A DNA stretch of 64,000 nt from Pseudonocardia sp. HH130630-07 (GCF_001698125.1 NZ_CP013854.1:248001-312000); one strand, 5' to 3'; shown: positions 1 to 8,097, numbered from the stretch's first letter. Made by a program: numbers and translations. The notes: generated from the sequence alone by a model not told the origin.

Positions 1-446
1 TCGACCACCTGACCATGTCAAGATCGACGCTCCCGGCCTGTCGCCCGGAGCCGACAGCAGCGGGTGGGTGGTGCGACCGGTCGGGCTCCGACGCCACGAC
101 GACCACGGCGACGAGGCCCGCCGCGATCGCCGGGGCCGGACACCGGACCTGCGCGGTCGGCTGCGCCGAGGTGCACGTCAGGGGGCCGGATCGGCTCTCG
201 GGGCCCGCTCACGGGCATCTCGGCGCAGACCGCGCACGATGCGCGCCGCATTCCTTCTCTTCTACGCCGGTCACCGAGGCCGGTCCTGCACGGCGTCGTC
301 GACCGAGCCCGCGGAAACCGACGATATCCGCGCCGGACGGTCCGGCCGCACACCCGCACGGCCATCCCGGGCCCGGCTCCGGCGTGCCGCACCTTCCGTG
401 CGGGGCGCGTCACGCCGGACCTCTGCGCGGGAGCGCCCACCACACC
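1..446. other. no supportable gene at the left edge
   Basis: Open frames exist on both strands here, but all are rich in Arg, Pro and Gly, lack recognisable motifs and overlap each other, as expected for shadows in GC-rich DNA. The stretch lies downstream of the minus-strand nucleotidyltransferase gene. A gene entering from the left cannot be excluded, but I see nothing to support one. Confidence 0.5.
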
Positions 447-1100
447 TCACCGGTGACATCCGCGGGTGACGCCGTCGGAGTCGAGTCGGGAGATCCAGGG
501 ATGACCCGGATGCACCAGCCGCAGCCACCCGGCGAGGGTCGCGCGCTGCTCGGCCCCCAGCAACGGCAGCGCGGCGGCGAAGTCGATCTCGTCCTTCTCC
601 CGGGCTGCCTTCGCCTTGAAGAGCAGTACCACCTCGGCCACGAGGAACGGCACGCCGCCGGCGGTCCGGTGGACGACCTCCGTGTACGGCCGCCGGATCC
701 GGTCGTCCCGCCGGCAGATCCAGGTGTCGCCGTCGTGCGGCTCGCGGAAGACGTCGACGAGGTAGTGGTCGGTGACCGGGTCGCGCACCCACGTCTGATG
801 GGTCGAGGCGAACTCCTCGGGGGTCGCGCACCGCCACACCCGACCGTCGATCGGCGCGTCCAGCTCGCAGTCCTCGAACCGGGCGATCACCTCGGCGTGG
901 CCAGCGCCGGGCACGGCGATCTCGATGTCGCCGTGCGGGCGCGACCGGCCGGTGAACAGCTCGATCGCCCAGCCGGCCGCGACACACCACGGCGTTCGCA
1001 CCCCGGCGAGGCGCCCGGCCACCGCGGCCGGGGAGAGCGAGTGTCCCCACCGGGCAGCCAACTCGTCCGCACCGAACTCGGTGCCGGCTCGCTCCTCCAC
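447..1100 (-). CDS. nucleotidyltransferase-domain protein (AadB/MNT-like)
   Basis: The 217-residue protein has a nucleotidyltransferase core. A segment WCVAAGWAIELFTGRSRPHG is followed closely by D-I-E-I-A-V, which supplies the metal-binding acidic pair, and a further acidic position lies in YLVDVFREPHDGDTW. This arrangement resembles aminoglycoside 2''-adenylyltransferase-like and MNT-type proteins that transfer nucleotides to small molecules or proteins. The centre (RRPYTEVVHRTAGGVPFL, then a Lys-rich helix KAKAAREKDEIDF) also fits that family. The ATG start gives a compact protein without a leader. It is a lone gene whose 5' end faces the tRNA-Val terminator. The substrate is unknown, and drug resistance cannot be inferred from sequence alone. 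Confidence 0.75.
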   Translation of the reverse strand: MEERAGTEFGADELAARWGHSLSPAAVAGRLAGVRTPWCVAAGWAIELFTGRSRPHGDIEIAVPGAGHAEVIARFEDCELDAPIDGRVWRCATPEEFASTHQTWVRDPVTDHYLVDVFREPHDGDTWICRRDDRIRRPYTEVVHRTAGGVPFLVAEVVLLFKAKAAREKDEIDFAAALPLLGAEQRATLAGWLRLVHPGHPWISRLDSDGVTRGCHR

Positions 1101-1160
1101 CGGTGGAGGCTAGACCCGGATCGGCAGTCCTCGTACCGCTCGTGGAGACGCGCACACGAG

Positions 1161-1186
1161 AAAAGGCCCGGTCGGCGACCGGGCCT
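1161..1186 (-). terminator. terminator after tRNA-Val
   Basis: A perfect 10-bp stem (AGGCCCGGTC/GACCGGGCCT, loop of 3) is followed on the minus strand by a short T run (TTTTC). It lies 14 nt past the tRNA 3' end, as expected of an intrinsic terminator. Confidence 0.8.
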
Positions 1187-1199
1187 CTTCGTGAAACTG

Positions 1200-1271
1200 T
1201 GGGCGATACTGGGATCGAACCAGTGACCTCTTCGGTGTGAACGAAGCGCTCTCCCCCTGAGCTAATCGCCC
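1200..1271 (-). tRNA. tRNA-Val (CAC)
   Basis: A complete cloverleaf is visible on the minus strand. The acceptor GGGCGAT pairs with ATCGCCC, the anticodon stem CTTCG/CGAAG encloses loop TTCACAC (anticodon CAC), and the T arm contains TTCGATC. The discriminator is A. The 3' CCA is not encoded. It reads GUG valine codons, which are abundant in this genome. Confidence 0.95.
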
Positions 1272-1338
1272 TCAGCGGTGTCCCGAACACTACACAGCCC
1301 GGCCCCGCCACCCCACACCGGGGTCCCCATGATCACGA

Positions 1339-1815
1339 TTACGGCGTGACCACCGACGACCCCGGGATCCCGGCCGGCGGCGGAGGCGGCTGCAGCATCG
1401 GCAGCAGCGGCGACTTCAGCCATGCCCACTCGATCCCGACCCAGCCGCCGACGGTCTCGAAGACCCCCATGGCCCACGCACACACCGCGACGGTGCCGAG
1501 GATCGCCGTCATCACCAGTAGCTGGACCACGCGGGTCTGCCGGCCCATCCAGTCGACCCAGGCGTCGTACCGGACCCGGACCCAGTGCAGCAGCCGCTTG
1601 GCCCAGCTGAACTCGGCCGCGAGCACCCCGAGGCCGAGGAAGATGATCGCCCAGCCGGGCCCGGGGGCGGGCAGCGCGATGATCCCGATGATGACGATCG
1701 CGGTGCCCAGCACCCCGGCCGTGATCCGGTAGGTCAGGTCCAGCACCGGGTTGCGCGCCACACCGGCGCGGAACACCCGGTAGCGCACCTTGGTCTTGCG
1801 GAACCACATGCGCAA
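1339..1815 (-). CDS. TIGR02611-type PGPGW membrane protein
   Basis: The roughly 158-residue protein has the family hallmark PAPGPGWAIIFLGLGVLA after a first membrane helix (YRITAGVLGTAIVIIGIIA). A hydrophilic segment and another helix (VVQLLVMTAILGTVAVCAWA) follow, with a Pro-rich tail. The family is known only as actinobacterial inner-membrane proteins of unknown function. The start is uncertain. A TTG at 1815 and an ATG at 1809 are the only usual start codons near the domain, yet the frame stays open upstream to about 1893, where it meets the stop of the anti-sigma gene. A longer N-terminus starting at a rare codon is therefore possible. It lies just downstream of the sigma/anti-sigma pair and may be cotranscribed with it. 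Confidence 0.8.
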   Translation of the reverse strand: MRMWFRKTKVRYRVFRAGVARNPVLDLTYRITAGVLGTAIVIIGIIALPAPGPGWAIIFLGLGVLAAEFSWAKRLLHWVRVRYDAWVDWMGRQTRVVQLLVMTAILGTVAVCAWAMGVFETVGGWVGIEWAWLKSPLLPMLQPPPPPAGIPGSSVVTP

Positions 1816-1889
1816 CGCCGAGTACCGGCGCCGCCGGGGCGCAGGGGCGGCCGCCGCCGGTGCACCGGTGTCGTTCTGCTCGGTCGTAC

Positions 1890-2735
1890 TCAGGTCCCCA
1901 CCTGCCCAGTCGCGACTACTGCCGACGGCGACGCGGGCGCCTGCCGACCGTTCTCGAGCGACACGGCGTATGTCCCGAACGTCCCGCTCTCGGCCGATGG
2001 TACGGACATCGGACCCGCAGATCCCGTCCGGACGTCGAACGTTCCGACGGCCTTCGGGGCGGCGTCACCCTCGATGCCCCACAGGACGTAGGTCTGGTCC
2101 TCGGTCGAGTTGGGCGCCAGACCCATCGGCACGATCTCCCGCTCCCCCGCCCCGACGACGACCGCGGCCACCGGCCGGGCCGGGTCCGCCGGTGCGGCGA
2201 GGAAGGCGTGCGTCGTGCCCGGACGGGCGATCGCGCCCAGCGCGTCCTGCATCTGCTGCGCCTGGGCGACGCTCGCGTCCCGCTCGGCACGCATCTCGCC
2301 CAGCTGCCCGACCATGACCCCACCACCGGCGATCACGACGACCGCCGCGGCGGCGGCCGCGGCCGTCATCAGCACCCGGGCCGGTCCGCGCCGGCGTGCG
2401 GGCGCCCCGGCGGCGCCGCCGGGCACGCTGCGCAGCGGCCGGTCGGTGCGTGCGGGAGGCGGGGCCGGGGCGTCGGCCTTCTCCGGCGCGGGCCGCCGGG
2501 ACCCCGTCTGCTGCGGGGTCTGCTGCGGCGTGCGCCGGGCCTCCTCGAGGATCGCGTCCCGCAGACCGGGCGGCGGCTCGTGCTGGGGCAACGCAGCCGC
2601 CAGCTCGGCCGTGACTCCGGACACGTCGTCGACCAGTGCCCGGCACTCGGCACACGTGTCCAGATGCTCGATCACCTCGAACTCCTCGTCAGGCTCGAGG
2701 GCGTGCAGCGCCCAGCCGACCGTCTGCTCGTTCAT
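1890..2735 (-). CDS. RskA-type membrane anti-sigma factor
   Basis: The N-terminal half carries the zinc-associated anti-sigma motif H-L-D-T-C-A-E-C (H-x3-C-x2-C). A Pro/Ala-rich cytoplasmic linker, one transmembrane helix ([19 protein letters not shown]) and an extracytoplasmic RskA-like domain ending near VVATGQVGT follow. It should bind and hold the adjacent ECF sigma factor at the membrane until an outside signal triggers release, by regulated proteolysis in related systems. I chose the ATG at 2735 because AGGGGAGG lies 9 nt upstream. A GTG at 2765 overlapping the sigma stop (GTGA) would add ten residues. Either start implies translational coupling to the sigma gene. Confidence 0.88.
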   Translation of the reverse strand: MNEQTVGWALHALEPDEEFEVIEHLDTCAECRALVDDVSGVTAELAAALPQHEPPPGLRDAILEEARRTPQQTPQQTGSRRPAPEKADAPAPPPARTDRPLRSVPGGAAGAPARRRGPARVLMTAAAAAAAVVVIAGGGVMVGQLGEMRAERDASVAQAQQMQDALGAIARPGTTHAFLAAPADPARPVAAVVVGAGEREIVPMGLAPNSTEDQTYVLWGIEGDAAPKAVGTFDVRTGSAGPMSVPSAESGTFGTYAVSLENGRQAPASPSAVVATGQVGT

Positions 2736-2761
2736 AGGGCAGTGCCTCCCCTCGTTCCCGT

Positions 2762-3475
2762 TCACGTCATGCCTCCCGCCGGCTCTCCACCGGCTTCCAT
2801 CAGCGGCCCCAGCAGGTTCCGGAGCCGAGCCACCCCGGTGAACATCCGGGACTTCACGGTGCCCAGCGGCACCCCGGTCATCGCGGCGACCTCGCGCTGG
2901 GTGTAGCCGCCGTAGTACGCCAGCGCGAGGACCTGACGCTGCTCGGCGGGCAGTTCACCCAGCGCCTCCCGCACGTGACCGGCGACGACGGCGCCGAGTG
3001 CGCCCTCGTCGGCGCCGGGCCCGGCCGGGGCGTTCCACTCGGTCTCGTCGTCGCTGGCCGGGACGGTGCGGCGGCGGATCGCGCTCTCCCGCCGGACGGC
3101 GTCGACCGACTTGTGGTGCACGAGGGTCAGCAGCCAGGTACCGAACTTCCCGCGCTCGGGGTCGAAGCGCGACGGGTCGCGCCAGAAGGCCAGGAAGACC
3201 TCCTGCACGACGTCCTCGGCCAGGCCCTCGTCCACGCAGATCCGTCGCGCCAGCGAGTAGGCCTGTCGCCCGAAGCGGTCGTACAGATCACCCAGGGCGG
3301 TGGAGTCCCCACTCACGATCCGTTGCACGATCCGCGCGTCGGCGGAGTCGTCCCGCCGCGGGAACCGGCGACGCACAGAGCCGTCACCGGCCGGCCCGGG
3401 CTCAGGTCGGTCCGGTGGGTCGGCGATACCTGCCACCAGCGTTGTCCTCACGTTCATATCGTTCGACGCCTGCAC
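2762..3475 (-). CDS. ECF sigma factor (SigK-like)
   Basis: The 237-residue protein has sigma region 2 (ALGDLYDRFGRQAYSLARRI, then EDVVQEVFLAFWRDP) and region 4 (LPAEQRQVLALAYYGGYTQREVAAMTGVPLGTVKSRM), with a short linker replacing region 3. This is the extracytoplasmic-function layout. The neighbour encodes a RskA-type anti-sigma factor, so this is probably a SigK-type stress or redox regulon sigma. The upstream in-frame choices are GTG at 3475 or ATG at 3457; neither has a strong ribosome site. The N-terminal 50 residues are low-complexity and precede the conserved part. The regulon cannot be read from this window. Confidence 0.92.
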   Translation of the reverse strand: MQASNDMNVRTTLVAGIADPPDRPEPGPAGDGSVRRRFPRRDDSADARIVQRIVSGDSTALGDLYDRFGRQAYSLARRICVDEGLAEDVVQEVFLAFWRDPSRFDPERGKFGTWLLTLVHHKSVDAVRRESAIRRRTVPASDDETEWNAPAGPGADEGALGAVVAGHVREALGELPAEQRQVLALAYYGGYTQREVAAMTGVPLGTVKSRMFTGVARLRNLLGPLMEAGGEPAGGMT

Positions 3476-3714
3476 CCGATCGGTTCGGGTCCCGACGAGA
3501 GTAGTCGCCGAGCGTCGGTCAGCTCACACACAAGGATCGCCGACGGCCCGTTCGGCCGCCCGACCGGCGCAGCGAGTTACACCGCTGTGACTCGATCGGG
3601 GGTCGTCGGACCGGTGATCCATGTTGATGCGGATCGAACCCGTCACCCCGAGGCCTGCTGGCTCGTTCTCCCGACTGACGCCCCACGCAACGCCCCCCAG
3701 AAAGAGGATGACCG

Positions 3715-4143
3715 ATGCGCGACGAGTCCAAGACGATCCGGGCGACGGCCATGTTCGAGCTCATCGCTCCGGACGCGCCGGTCGTACCCGTGAAGGTCGA
3801 GCTGTCCTACTCGAGCCGCGACCCCTACGCGGTGCAGGCCTCGTTCCGGACCGGGCACGACAGCACCGTCGACTGGGTCTTCGCCCGCGACCTGCTCGCC
3901 GACGGCCTGATCGACTCGGCCGGCACCGGCGACGTCCGGGTGCAGCCGATGAGCGAGGACCCGTCCCGGATCGAGCTGGAGCTGACCTCCCCGTCGGGCC
4001 ACGCCCTGTTCACCACCTCGGCCCAGTCCCTGTCGGAGTTCCTGCAGGCGACCTACGACGCCGTCCCGGCCGCGTCCGAGTACTCCTGGCTCGACTTCGA
4101 CGCCGCCCTCTCCGACCTGCTCGACACCACCGCCCGGGACTGA
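3715..4143 (+). CDS. ssgB: SsgA-like protein, SsgB type
   Basis: The 142-residue acidic protein matches the SsgA-like family, which occurs only in spore-forming or morphologically complex actinobacteria. Signs are VKVELSYSSRDPYAVQASF near the start, VDWVFARDLLADGL in the middle, and the SPSGHALFTTSAQSLSEFL block before the acidic tail YSWLDFDAALSDLL. In Streptomyces, SsgB positions FtsZ for sporulation septation. Genomes outside streptomycetes usually have one SsgB-like copy, which is why I favour that name. A good ribosome site (GAAAGAGG) precedes the ATG. It is monocistronic: a sigma gene diverges upstream and a hairpin follows at 4209-4230. Confidence 0.88.
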   Translation: MRDESKTIRATAMFELIAPDAPVVPVKVELSYSSRDPYAVQASFRTGHDSTVDWVFARDLLADGLIDSAGTGDVRVQPMSEDPSRIELELTSPSGHALFTTSAQSLSEFLQATYDAVPAASEYSWLDFDAALSDLLDTTARD

Positions 4144-4208
4144 TCCGGCCACACCACCGCCGGGCGGAGTTGATCTCCGCAGGTGAGAGGACATCCGGTG
4201 GTGGAGAT

Positions 4209-4230
4209 GGGGGCGGACGACTCCGCCCCC
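4209..4230 (+). terminator. terminator after ssgB
   Basis: Perfect 9-bp G/C stem GGGGGCGGA/TCCGCCCCC with a 4-nt loop, 66 nt after the ssgB stop and just upstream of the tRNA promoter. No T run follows, which is common in actinobacteria. Confidence 0.6.
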
Positions 4231-4241
4231 GGGGCGGGTGC

Positions 4242-4247
4242 TAGTGT
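4242..4247 (+). promoter_or_regulatory. -10 element of first tRNA cluster
   Basis: TAGTGT followed by TCTCATCGCACC. The other two tRNA-Gly genes have an equivalent hexamer and following sequence: TACTGT at 4677-4682 then TCTCCCAACGCACC, and TAGCGT at 6051-6056 then CCTCCCGCACGCACC. The shared hexamer plus a C-rich stretch ending CGCACC suggests one stable-RNA promoter type. I see no convincing -35. Confidence 0.55.
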
Positions 4248-4295
4248 TCTCTCATCGCACCGCGGGCGAGCGTCAGTCCGGATCGCGGTGCTCGT

Positions 4296-4368
4296 GCGGA
4301 CGTAGCGCAGCTGGTAGCGCATCACCTTGCCAAGGTGAGGGTCGCGGGTTCGAGTCCCGTCGTCCGCT
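4296..4368 (+). tRNA. tRNA-Gly (GCC), copy 1
   Basis: Acceptor GCGGACG/CGTCCGC, anticodon stem TCACC/GGTGA with loop TTGCCAA (anticodon GCC), T loop TTCGAGT, discriminator T. No CCA is encoded. It is the first of a Gly-Cys-Val unit. Confidence 0.95.
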
Positions 4369-4418
4369 CGGAGGATCGGACCTGAGCCGAGGACTTCCAG
4401 CAGGGCCGGTCAGGCTCT

Positions 4419-4490
4419 GGCGGAGTGGCCGAGTGGCTTAGGCAAGGGCCTGCAAAGCCCTGTACGCGGGTTCGATTCCCGCCTCCGCCT
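4419..4490 (+). tRNA. tRNA-Cys (GCA), copy 1
   Basis: Acceptor GGCGGAG/CTCCGCC, anticodon GCA in the loop after GGGCC, T loop TTCGATT, discriminator T as expected of tRNA-Cys. Compared with copy 2 the acceptor stem differs by one compensated base pair (A-T here, C-G there). Confidence 0.95.
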
Positions 4491-4491
4491 C

Positions 4492-4563
<72 letters not shown>

Positions 4564-4570
4564 CCACCAC

Positions 4571-4605
4571 CGGAATCCCGGTCCGCGCAGCGGGCCGGGA
4601 TTCCG
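4571..4605 (+). terminator. terminator of tRNA cluster 1
   Basis: Hairpin CGGAATCCCGGTCC / GGGCCGGGATTCCG around a 7-nt loop, starting 5 nt after the encoded CCA. A near-identical hairpin ends the second cluster. Confidence 0.8.
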
Positions 4606-4733
4606 TCGTTCCGGGCCCCGTCCGTGCAGCGCAACGGATCATGGACCCCCCTCGTCGGGGACCACGGACCGTACGCTACTGTTCTCCCAACGCACCGGGA
4701 ACGGGTGGGAACACTCCGGGAACGGTACGGAAT

Positions 4734-4806
4734 GCGGACGTAGCGCAGCTGGTAGCGCATCACCTTGCCAAGGTGAGGGTCGCGGGTTCGAGTCCCGTCG
4801 TCCGCT
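4734..4806 (+). tRNA. tRNA-Gly (GCC), copy 2
   Basis: Identical to copy 1 across the mature sequence: GCGGACG/CGTCCGC acceptor, loop TTGCCAA. It starts the second Gly-Cys-Val unit, 438 bp downstream of copy 1, behind its own TACTGT hexamer at 4677-4682. Confidence 0.95.
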
Positions 4807-4838
4807 CTGCCGGGCCCTCGTTCACGAGCCGGGCATCC

Positions 4839-4910
4839 GGCGGCGTGGCCGAGTGGCTTAGGCAAGGGCCTGCAAAGCCCTGTACGCGGGTTCGATTCCC
4901 GCCGCCGCCT
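4839..4910 (+). tRNA. tRNA-Cys (GCA), copy 2
   Basis: Same as copy 1 except that the acceptor stem is GGCGGCG/CGCCGCC. One base changed on each side, so pairing is kept. Anticodon GCA, discriminator T. Confidence 0.95.
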
Positions 4911-4911
4911 C

Positions 4912-4983
<72 letters not shown>

Positions 4984-4990
4984 CCACCAC

Positions 4991-5027
4991 CGGAATCCCC
5001 GGTCCGCACAGCGGGCCGGGGATTCCG
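4991..5027 (+). terminator. terminator of tRNA cluster 2
   Basis: Hairpin CGGAATCCCCGGTCC / GGGCCGGGGATTCCG, the counterpart of 4571-4605 with one extra C/G pair in the stem. Confidence 0.8.
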
Positions 5028-5159
5028 TCGTTCCGGGGCCGTGAGCTCAGATCCTCGACGTCGTGCGTCATCAGTTCTGCCGATCCCGGCTGACGGCGGC
5101 TAACGACGGTCCCGTCGCCCCTCGATCGCCACGGTGAGCCCGACGATCGGAGGAGTGCC

Positions 5160-6015
5160 ATGACCGTTCCGCCGCAACGCGAACGACGCCGACCGGCGTA
5201 CCCGGTGGTTCCGGTGCAACGCCGGCCACCGTCCGGTCCGGCTCCGTGGTGGGAGCTCCCACAGCAAGGACCGTCGCCTGCTCCGGTGTCCGCGCACCGC
5301 TCGCCACTTCCTCGATGGGGCCTCCCGGTCACCGGCTCCCTGGTACTGGTGCTGGCCGTGGCCGGGGTGCTCGTGGCCACGTCGTCCGGCGGCCGGGCCG
5401 TGCCCGCTCAGGGAACGGAGGCGGCCGGGACCGCAGCCGCCGCACCGGCCGCACCGGGCACCACCGCTCCGGACACGACCACCCGCACCCGCACCCGAGC
5501 CCGCCCCCCAGAACTTCCAGGGAACCGGCGACCAAGTCGTCCGGCTCGATGTCCCGCGGGACATCGCCGTCGTGGCCTTCGAGTGCCCGCAGTGTTCGGG
5601 CAACGTCGTGGTGAAGGCCGACGAGGCCCTCCTGGTGAACGAGATCGGCCGCTACTCGGGGTCCACGTTCTACGGGCTGTCCGGGGCGTCCGCCACGACG
5701 CCGCTCACCCGGCTGCAGATCAACGCCGACGCCGACTGGACGCTGACCGTCGGCGGGGTCGACACCGCCCGCCAGGTGGCCGCGCCACCTGTCGACGGTA
5801 CCGGTGACCAGGTACTTCTGATCGACGATCCGGCCGACGTCGCGACCCTCACCCACGACGGAACGGGCAACTTCGCGGTCTGGGCCGTCAGCAGTAGCGA
5901 CAGCGACCTCGTCGTGAACGAGATCGGTGACTACACCGGGACCGTCATGCTGCCCGACGACGGTGGGCGACTCATGGTGGTCGTCGAGGCGGACGGGACC
6001 TGGTCGCTGCGGTGA
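5160..6015 (+). pseudogene. frameshifted membrane-anchored two-repeat protein
   Basis: An ATG at 5160 behind GGAGGAG opens a Pro-rich cytoplasmic segment, a transmembrane helix (WGLPVTGSLVLVLAVAGVLV) and an Ala/Thr/Pro linker. Near 5484 the coding signal moves to the next frame. There it reads PAPAPEPAPQNFQG and then two related domains of about 70 residues. Each begins GTGDQV, contains LVVNEIG or LLVNEIG plus (R/D)YSG/YTG, and ends in a W-(T/S)-L motif. The second domain runs to the stop at 6015. Removing one C from the CCC at 5482-5484 restores one reading frame of about 284 codons. The gene is therefore broken, or the base call is wrong. I do not recognise the repeat domain; the layout suggests an extracytoplasmic beta-rich protein. 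Confidence 0.7.
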
Positions 6016-6084
6016 CCGGCCCGGTCACCGACGGTCGGGCCCCGATGCGATAGCGTCCTCCCGCACGCACCGAACGGTGCGACT

Positions 6085-6157
6085 GCGGACGTAGCGCAGC
6101 TGGTAGCGCATCACCTTGCCAAGGTGAGCGTCGCGGGTTCGAGTCCCGTCGTCCGCT
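6085..6157 (+). tRNA. tRNA-Gly (GCC), copy 3
   Basis: Same tRNA as copies 1 and 2 with one change in the variable region (AGCGTC instead of AGGGTC). It has its own upstream hexamer TAGCGT (6051-6056) and a terminator hairpin. It stands alone, without Cys or Val partners. Confidence 0.95.
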
Positions 6158-6167
6158 CCACGTCGTC

Positions 6168-6198
6168 GAGAGCCCCGGCCACACCGGCCGGGGCTCTC
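6168..6198 (+). terminator. terminator after tRNA-Gly copy 3
   Basis: Perfect 13-bp stem GAGAGCCCCGGCC / GGCCGGGGCTCTC with a 5-nt loop, 10 nt after the tRNA. Confidence 0.85.
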
Positions 6199-6213
6199 GC
6201 GCATGATGGGGGC

Positions 6214-6633
6214 GTGCAGCGAGTCCACCCGGTCGCGGTGGTCGGCGTGGTCGTCTCCCCCGACGGCCGTGTCCTCGCCGCCCGCCGCCGCGACGACGGC
6301 CGGTGGGAACCCCCCGGCGGGATCCTGGAGGCCGGCGAACGGTTCGAGGACGGCGTGGCCCGCGAGATCCATGAGGAGACCGGGCTCGACGTCCGGGTGG
6401 AGCGGTTGACCGGCGTCTACAAGAACCTGCTGCGCGACGTCGTCGTCCTCGTCTACCGGTGCTCACCGGTCGGCGGCACGCCCGGTCCCCGGGAGGAGAC
6501 CAGCGCCGTCGAGTGGATCACCCCGGAGGAGGCGGTGCGCCGGATGCCGCCGGTCCTCGCCGCCCGGGTGACCGACGCGCTCGCCGGCGGGCCACCGGCC
6601 TCGCGGGCACACGACGGCCACGCTCTGCTCTGA
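6214..6633 (+). CDS. Nudix hydrolase
   Basis: The complete Nudix box is present: GILEAGE, seven residues (RFEDGVA), then REIHEETGL, which matches G-x5-E-x7-R-E-U-x-E-E-x-G-U. The box binds the metal that hydrolyses nucleoside diphosphates linked to another group. The protein is about 139 residues, a single-domain Nudix size, with the typical N-terminal strand VAVVGVVVSPDGRVLAARR. The GTG at 6214 is chosen because longer readings run back into the tRNA-Gly and its terminator. The substrate cannot be predicted. It converges with an SDR gene only 10 bp downstream. Confidence 0.88.
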   Translation: MQRVHPVAVVGVVVSPDGRVLAARRRDDGRWEPPGGILEAGERFEDGVAREIHEETGLDVRVERLTGVYKNLLRDVVVLVYRCSPVGGTPGPREETSAVEWITPEEAVRRMPPVLAARVTDALAGGPPASRAHDGHALL

Positions 6634-6643
6634 CTGCGCTGAC

Positions 6644-7465
6644 TCAGGGCCGCCATCCGTTGCGGTGCCGGGCGAACCCGCCTTCGGAGTCGAGCACCCG
6701 GCCGGTGATCCAGTACGCCTCGTCGGTGCAGAGCCAGGCGATCAGCCGGGCCGGGTCGTCGGGCTCACCGAACCGGCCGAACGGGAACATCTCCGCCATC
6801 GCCCGGAACGCCGCCGCGCCCAGGTAGCCGGTGTCCACCGGGCCCGGATTGACCGTGTTGACCCGGATCCGGCGGTCGGCCAGCTGGTCGGCGAGGGTGA
6901 GCGTGATCCCGGCGACGGCCGCCTTCGCCGCCGCGTAGGCGACCTCCCCCGGCATCGGCCCCAGCGCCTGGCCCGACGTGAGCATCACCAGGGTGCCGCC
7001 GGGGCGGGCGTCGTCGTGGGCGTTCGCGTAGGCCTGGGCGAGCAGGATCGACGCCCGCGCGTCGACCGCCCAGTGCCGGTCCAGCTCGTCGCCCAGCTCC
7101 CCCAGCGGCCCGTCCGAGCCCGACAGCGCCTGGTTCGCGACGAGCACGTCGAGCGGGCCGGCCAGCTCCCCGGCCCGCTCGACCACCCGGGCCAGTTCGG
7201 CCGGGTCGGCGAGATCGGCGTGCAGGTCGGCGACCACCGCCCCGTCGGCCGCCAGGTGGTCGCGGACCTCGCCGACGGCGGCGGAGACGTCGTCGGCCCC
7301 CCAGTCCTGGGTCGCGTCGTGCGGGGCGAAGTGGTGCACGACCACGCTCGCGCCGTACGCCGCGAGCCGGCACGCCGTGGCGTGCCCGATGCCCCCGCGA
7401 CGGCCGCCACCGGTGACGAGCGCGGTCCGGCCACGCAGCGGGAGAGGATCACGGCGCAGGTCCAT
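6644..7465 (-). CDS. SDR family oxidoreductase
   Basis: The 273-residue classical short-chain dehydrogenase has the nucleotide loop TGGGRRGGIGHATA (TGxxxGxG-like with a two-residue insertion), an active-site Ser in LVMLTSGQ, and YAAAK as the catalytic Tyr-x3-Lys. Late in the protein NPGPVDTGYLG matches the usual PG motif after the active site, and the end (WITGRVLDSEGGF) is typical of family members that keep the C-terminal dimer strand. The ATG at 7465 gives the full fold; upstream codons are not family-like. The gene diverges from a flavin-fold protein gene across 64 bp. The substrate is unknown. Confidence 0.85.
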   Translation of the reverse strand: MDLRRDPLPLRGRTALVTGGGRRGGIGHATACRLAAYGASVVVHHFAPHDATQDWGADDVSAAVGEVRDHLAADGAVVADLHADLADPAELARVVERAGELAGPLDVLVANQALSGSDGPLGELGDELDRHWAVDARASILLAQAYANAHDDARPGGTLVMLTSGQALGPMPGEVAYAAAKAAVAGITLTLADQLADRRIRVNTVNPGPVDTGYLGAAAFRAMAEMFPFGRFGEPDDPARLIAWLCTDEAYWITGRVLDSEGGFARHRNGWRP

Positions 7466-7529
7466 ACCGCGTACCCAACGGGAGCGACGATGCCGGCGCG
7501 AGGGGTTTCCGCGCCTACCATCACCCGCC

Positions 7530-8021
7530 ATGACGACGTGGAACGAGTTCGCCGCCGCCGCGCCGGTCGTCGCCGGCGTCTTCCGGAGCCGGCACGCCGC
7601 GAACGACGAGCTCTGCCTGCTCGGAACGCTGCGCGCCGACGGCTTCCCGCGGATCTGCCCGCTGGAGCCGCGCCTGTTCGAGGGCGAGCTCGTCGTCGGG
7701 GGCATGCCCGGCACCCGCAAGTTCGACGACCTCCGCCGGGACCCGCGGTTCACCCTGCACACCGCGACCACGGACCGGTTCGTCTCCGACGGGGACGCCA
7801 AGCTGTGGGGCCGGGTCCGTGACGTCCGGGACCCGGAGCTGCACCGCCGGTTCGCCGACATGCTGTTCGACCGGGTCGGGCTGGACGTGCGCGGGCAGCC
7901 GTTCGGCTTCTTCCCGGTCGCCGAGATCCTCGGCGGTTCCTGCGTCCGGCGCCGGGACGGACACCTCGACGTCACCGTGTGGCGCGGGTCGGGCGCCGAG
8001 GAGACGATCCGCAAGCGCTGA
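7530..8021 (+). CDS. pyridoxamine 5'-phosphate oxidase-fold protein
   Basis: The 163-residue protein begins [21 protein letters not shown]. It has the split-barrel signature of this fold: [20 protein letters not shown], then [22 protein letters not shown]. Family members bind FMN or F420 and reduce small molecules, or only store the cofactor. The conserved K-x-x-D-L-x-R-D-P-R segment after the second strand supports the assignment. The ATG has no strong ribosome site; a TACCAT hexamer lies 8 nt upstream, so the transcript may be leaderless. It diverges from the SDR gene, so the two could share regulation. The cofactor is not determinable from sequence alone. Confidence 0.8.
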   Translation: MTTWNEFAAAAPVVAGVFRSRHAANDELCLLGTLRADGFPRICPLEPRLFEGELVVGGMPGTRKFDDLRRDPRFTLHTATTDRFVSDGDAKLWGRVRDVRDPELHRRFADMLFDRVGLDVRGQPFGFFPVAEILGGSCVRRRDGHLDVTVWRGSGAEETIRKR

Positions 8022-8040
8022 CCCGGAATCCACCTTCTGC

Positions 8041-8061
8041 AAATCGCAATCGTTGTCGTTT
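8041..8061 (+). promoter_or_regulatory. putative Zur operator of L31
   Basis: An imperfect inverted repeat AAATCGCAA-TCG-TTGTCGTTT (6 of 9 arm pairs) in an A/T-richer patch directly abuts a TAGACT hexamer (8061-8066). Zinc-free L31 genes are known Zur targets in Streptomyces and mycobacteria. The position over the promoter would let Zur block transcription when zinc is plentiful. The match to a Zur consensus was judged by eye. Confidence 0.6.
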
Positions 8062-8097
8062 AGACTCGTGCGGTACCGACCACGCAGGAGGAAGCCC

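Noticed and set aside
271..1311. An open frame reading through the tRNA-Val gene and opposite strand
   Set aside because: Contains the peptide produced by translating a tRNA gene (GSIPVSPT-like); not a protein gene.
5475..5500. Programmed ribosomal frameshift in the two-repeat protein gene
   Set aside because: No slippery heptamer with a downstream pseudoknot is evident, and a single extra C in a C run explains the shift more simply.
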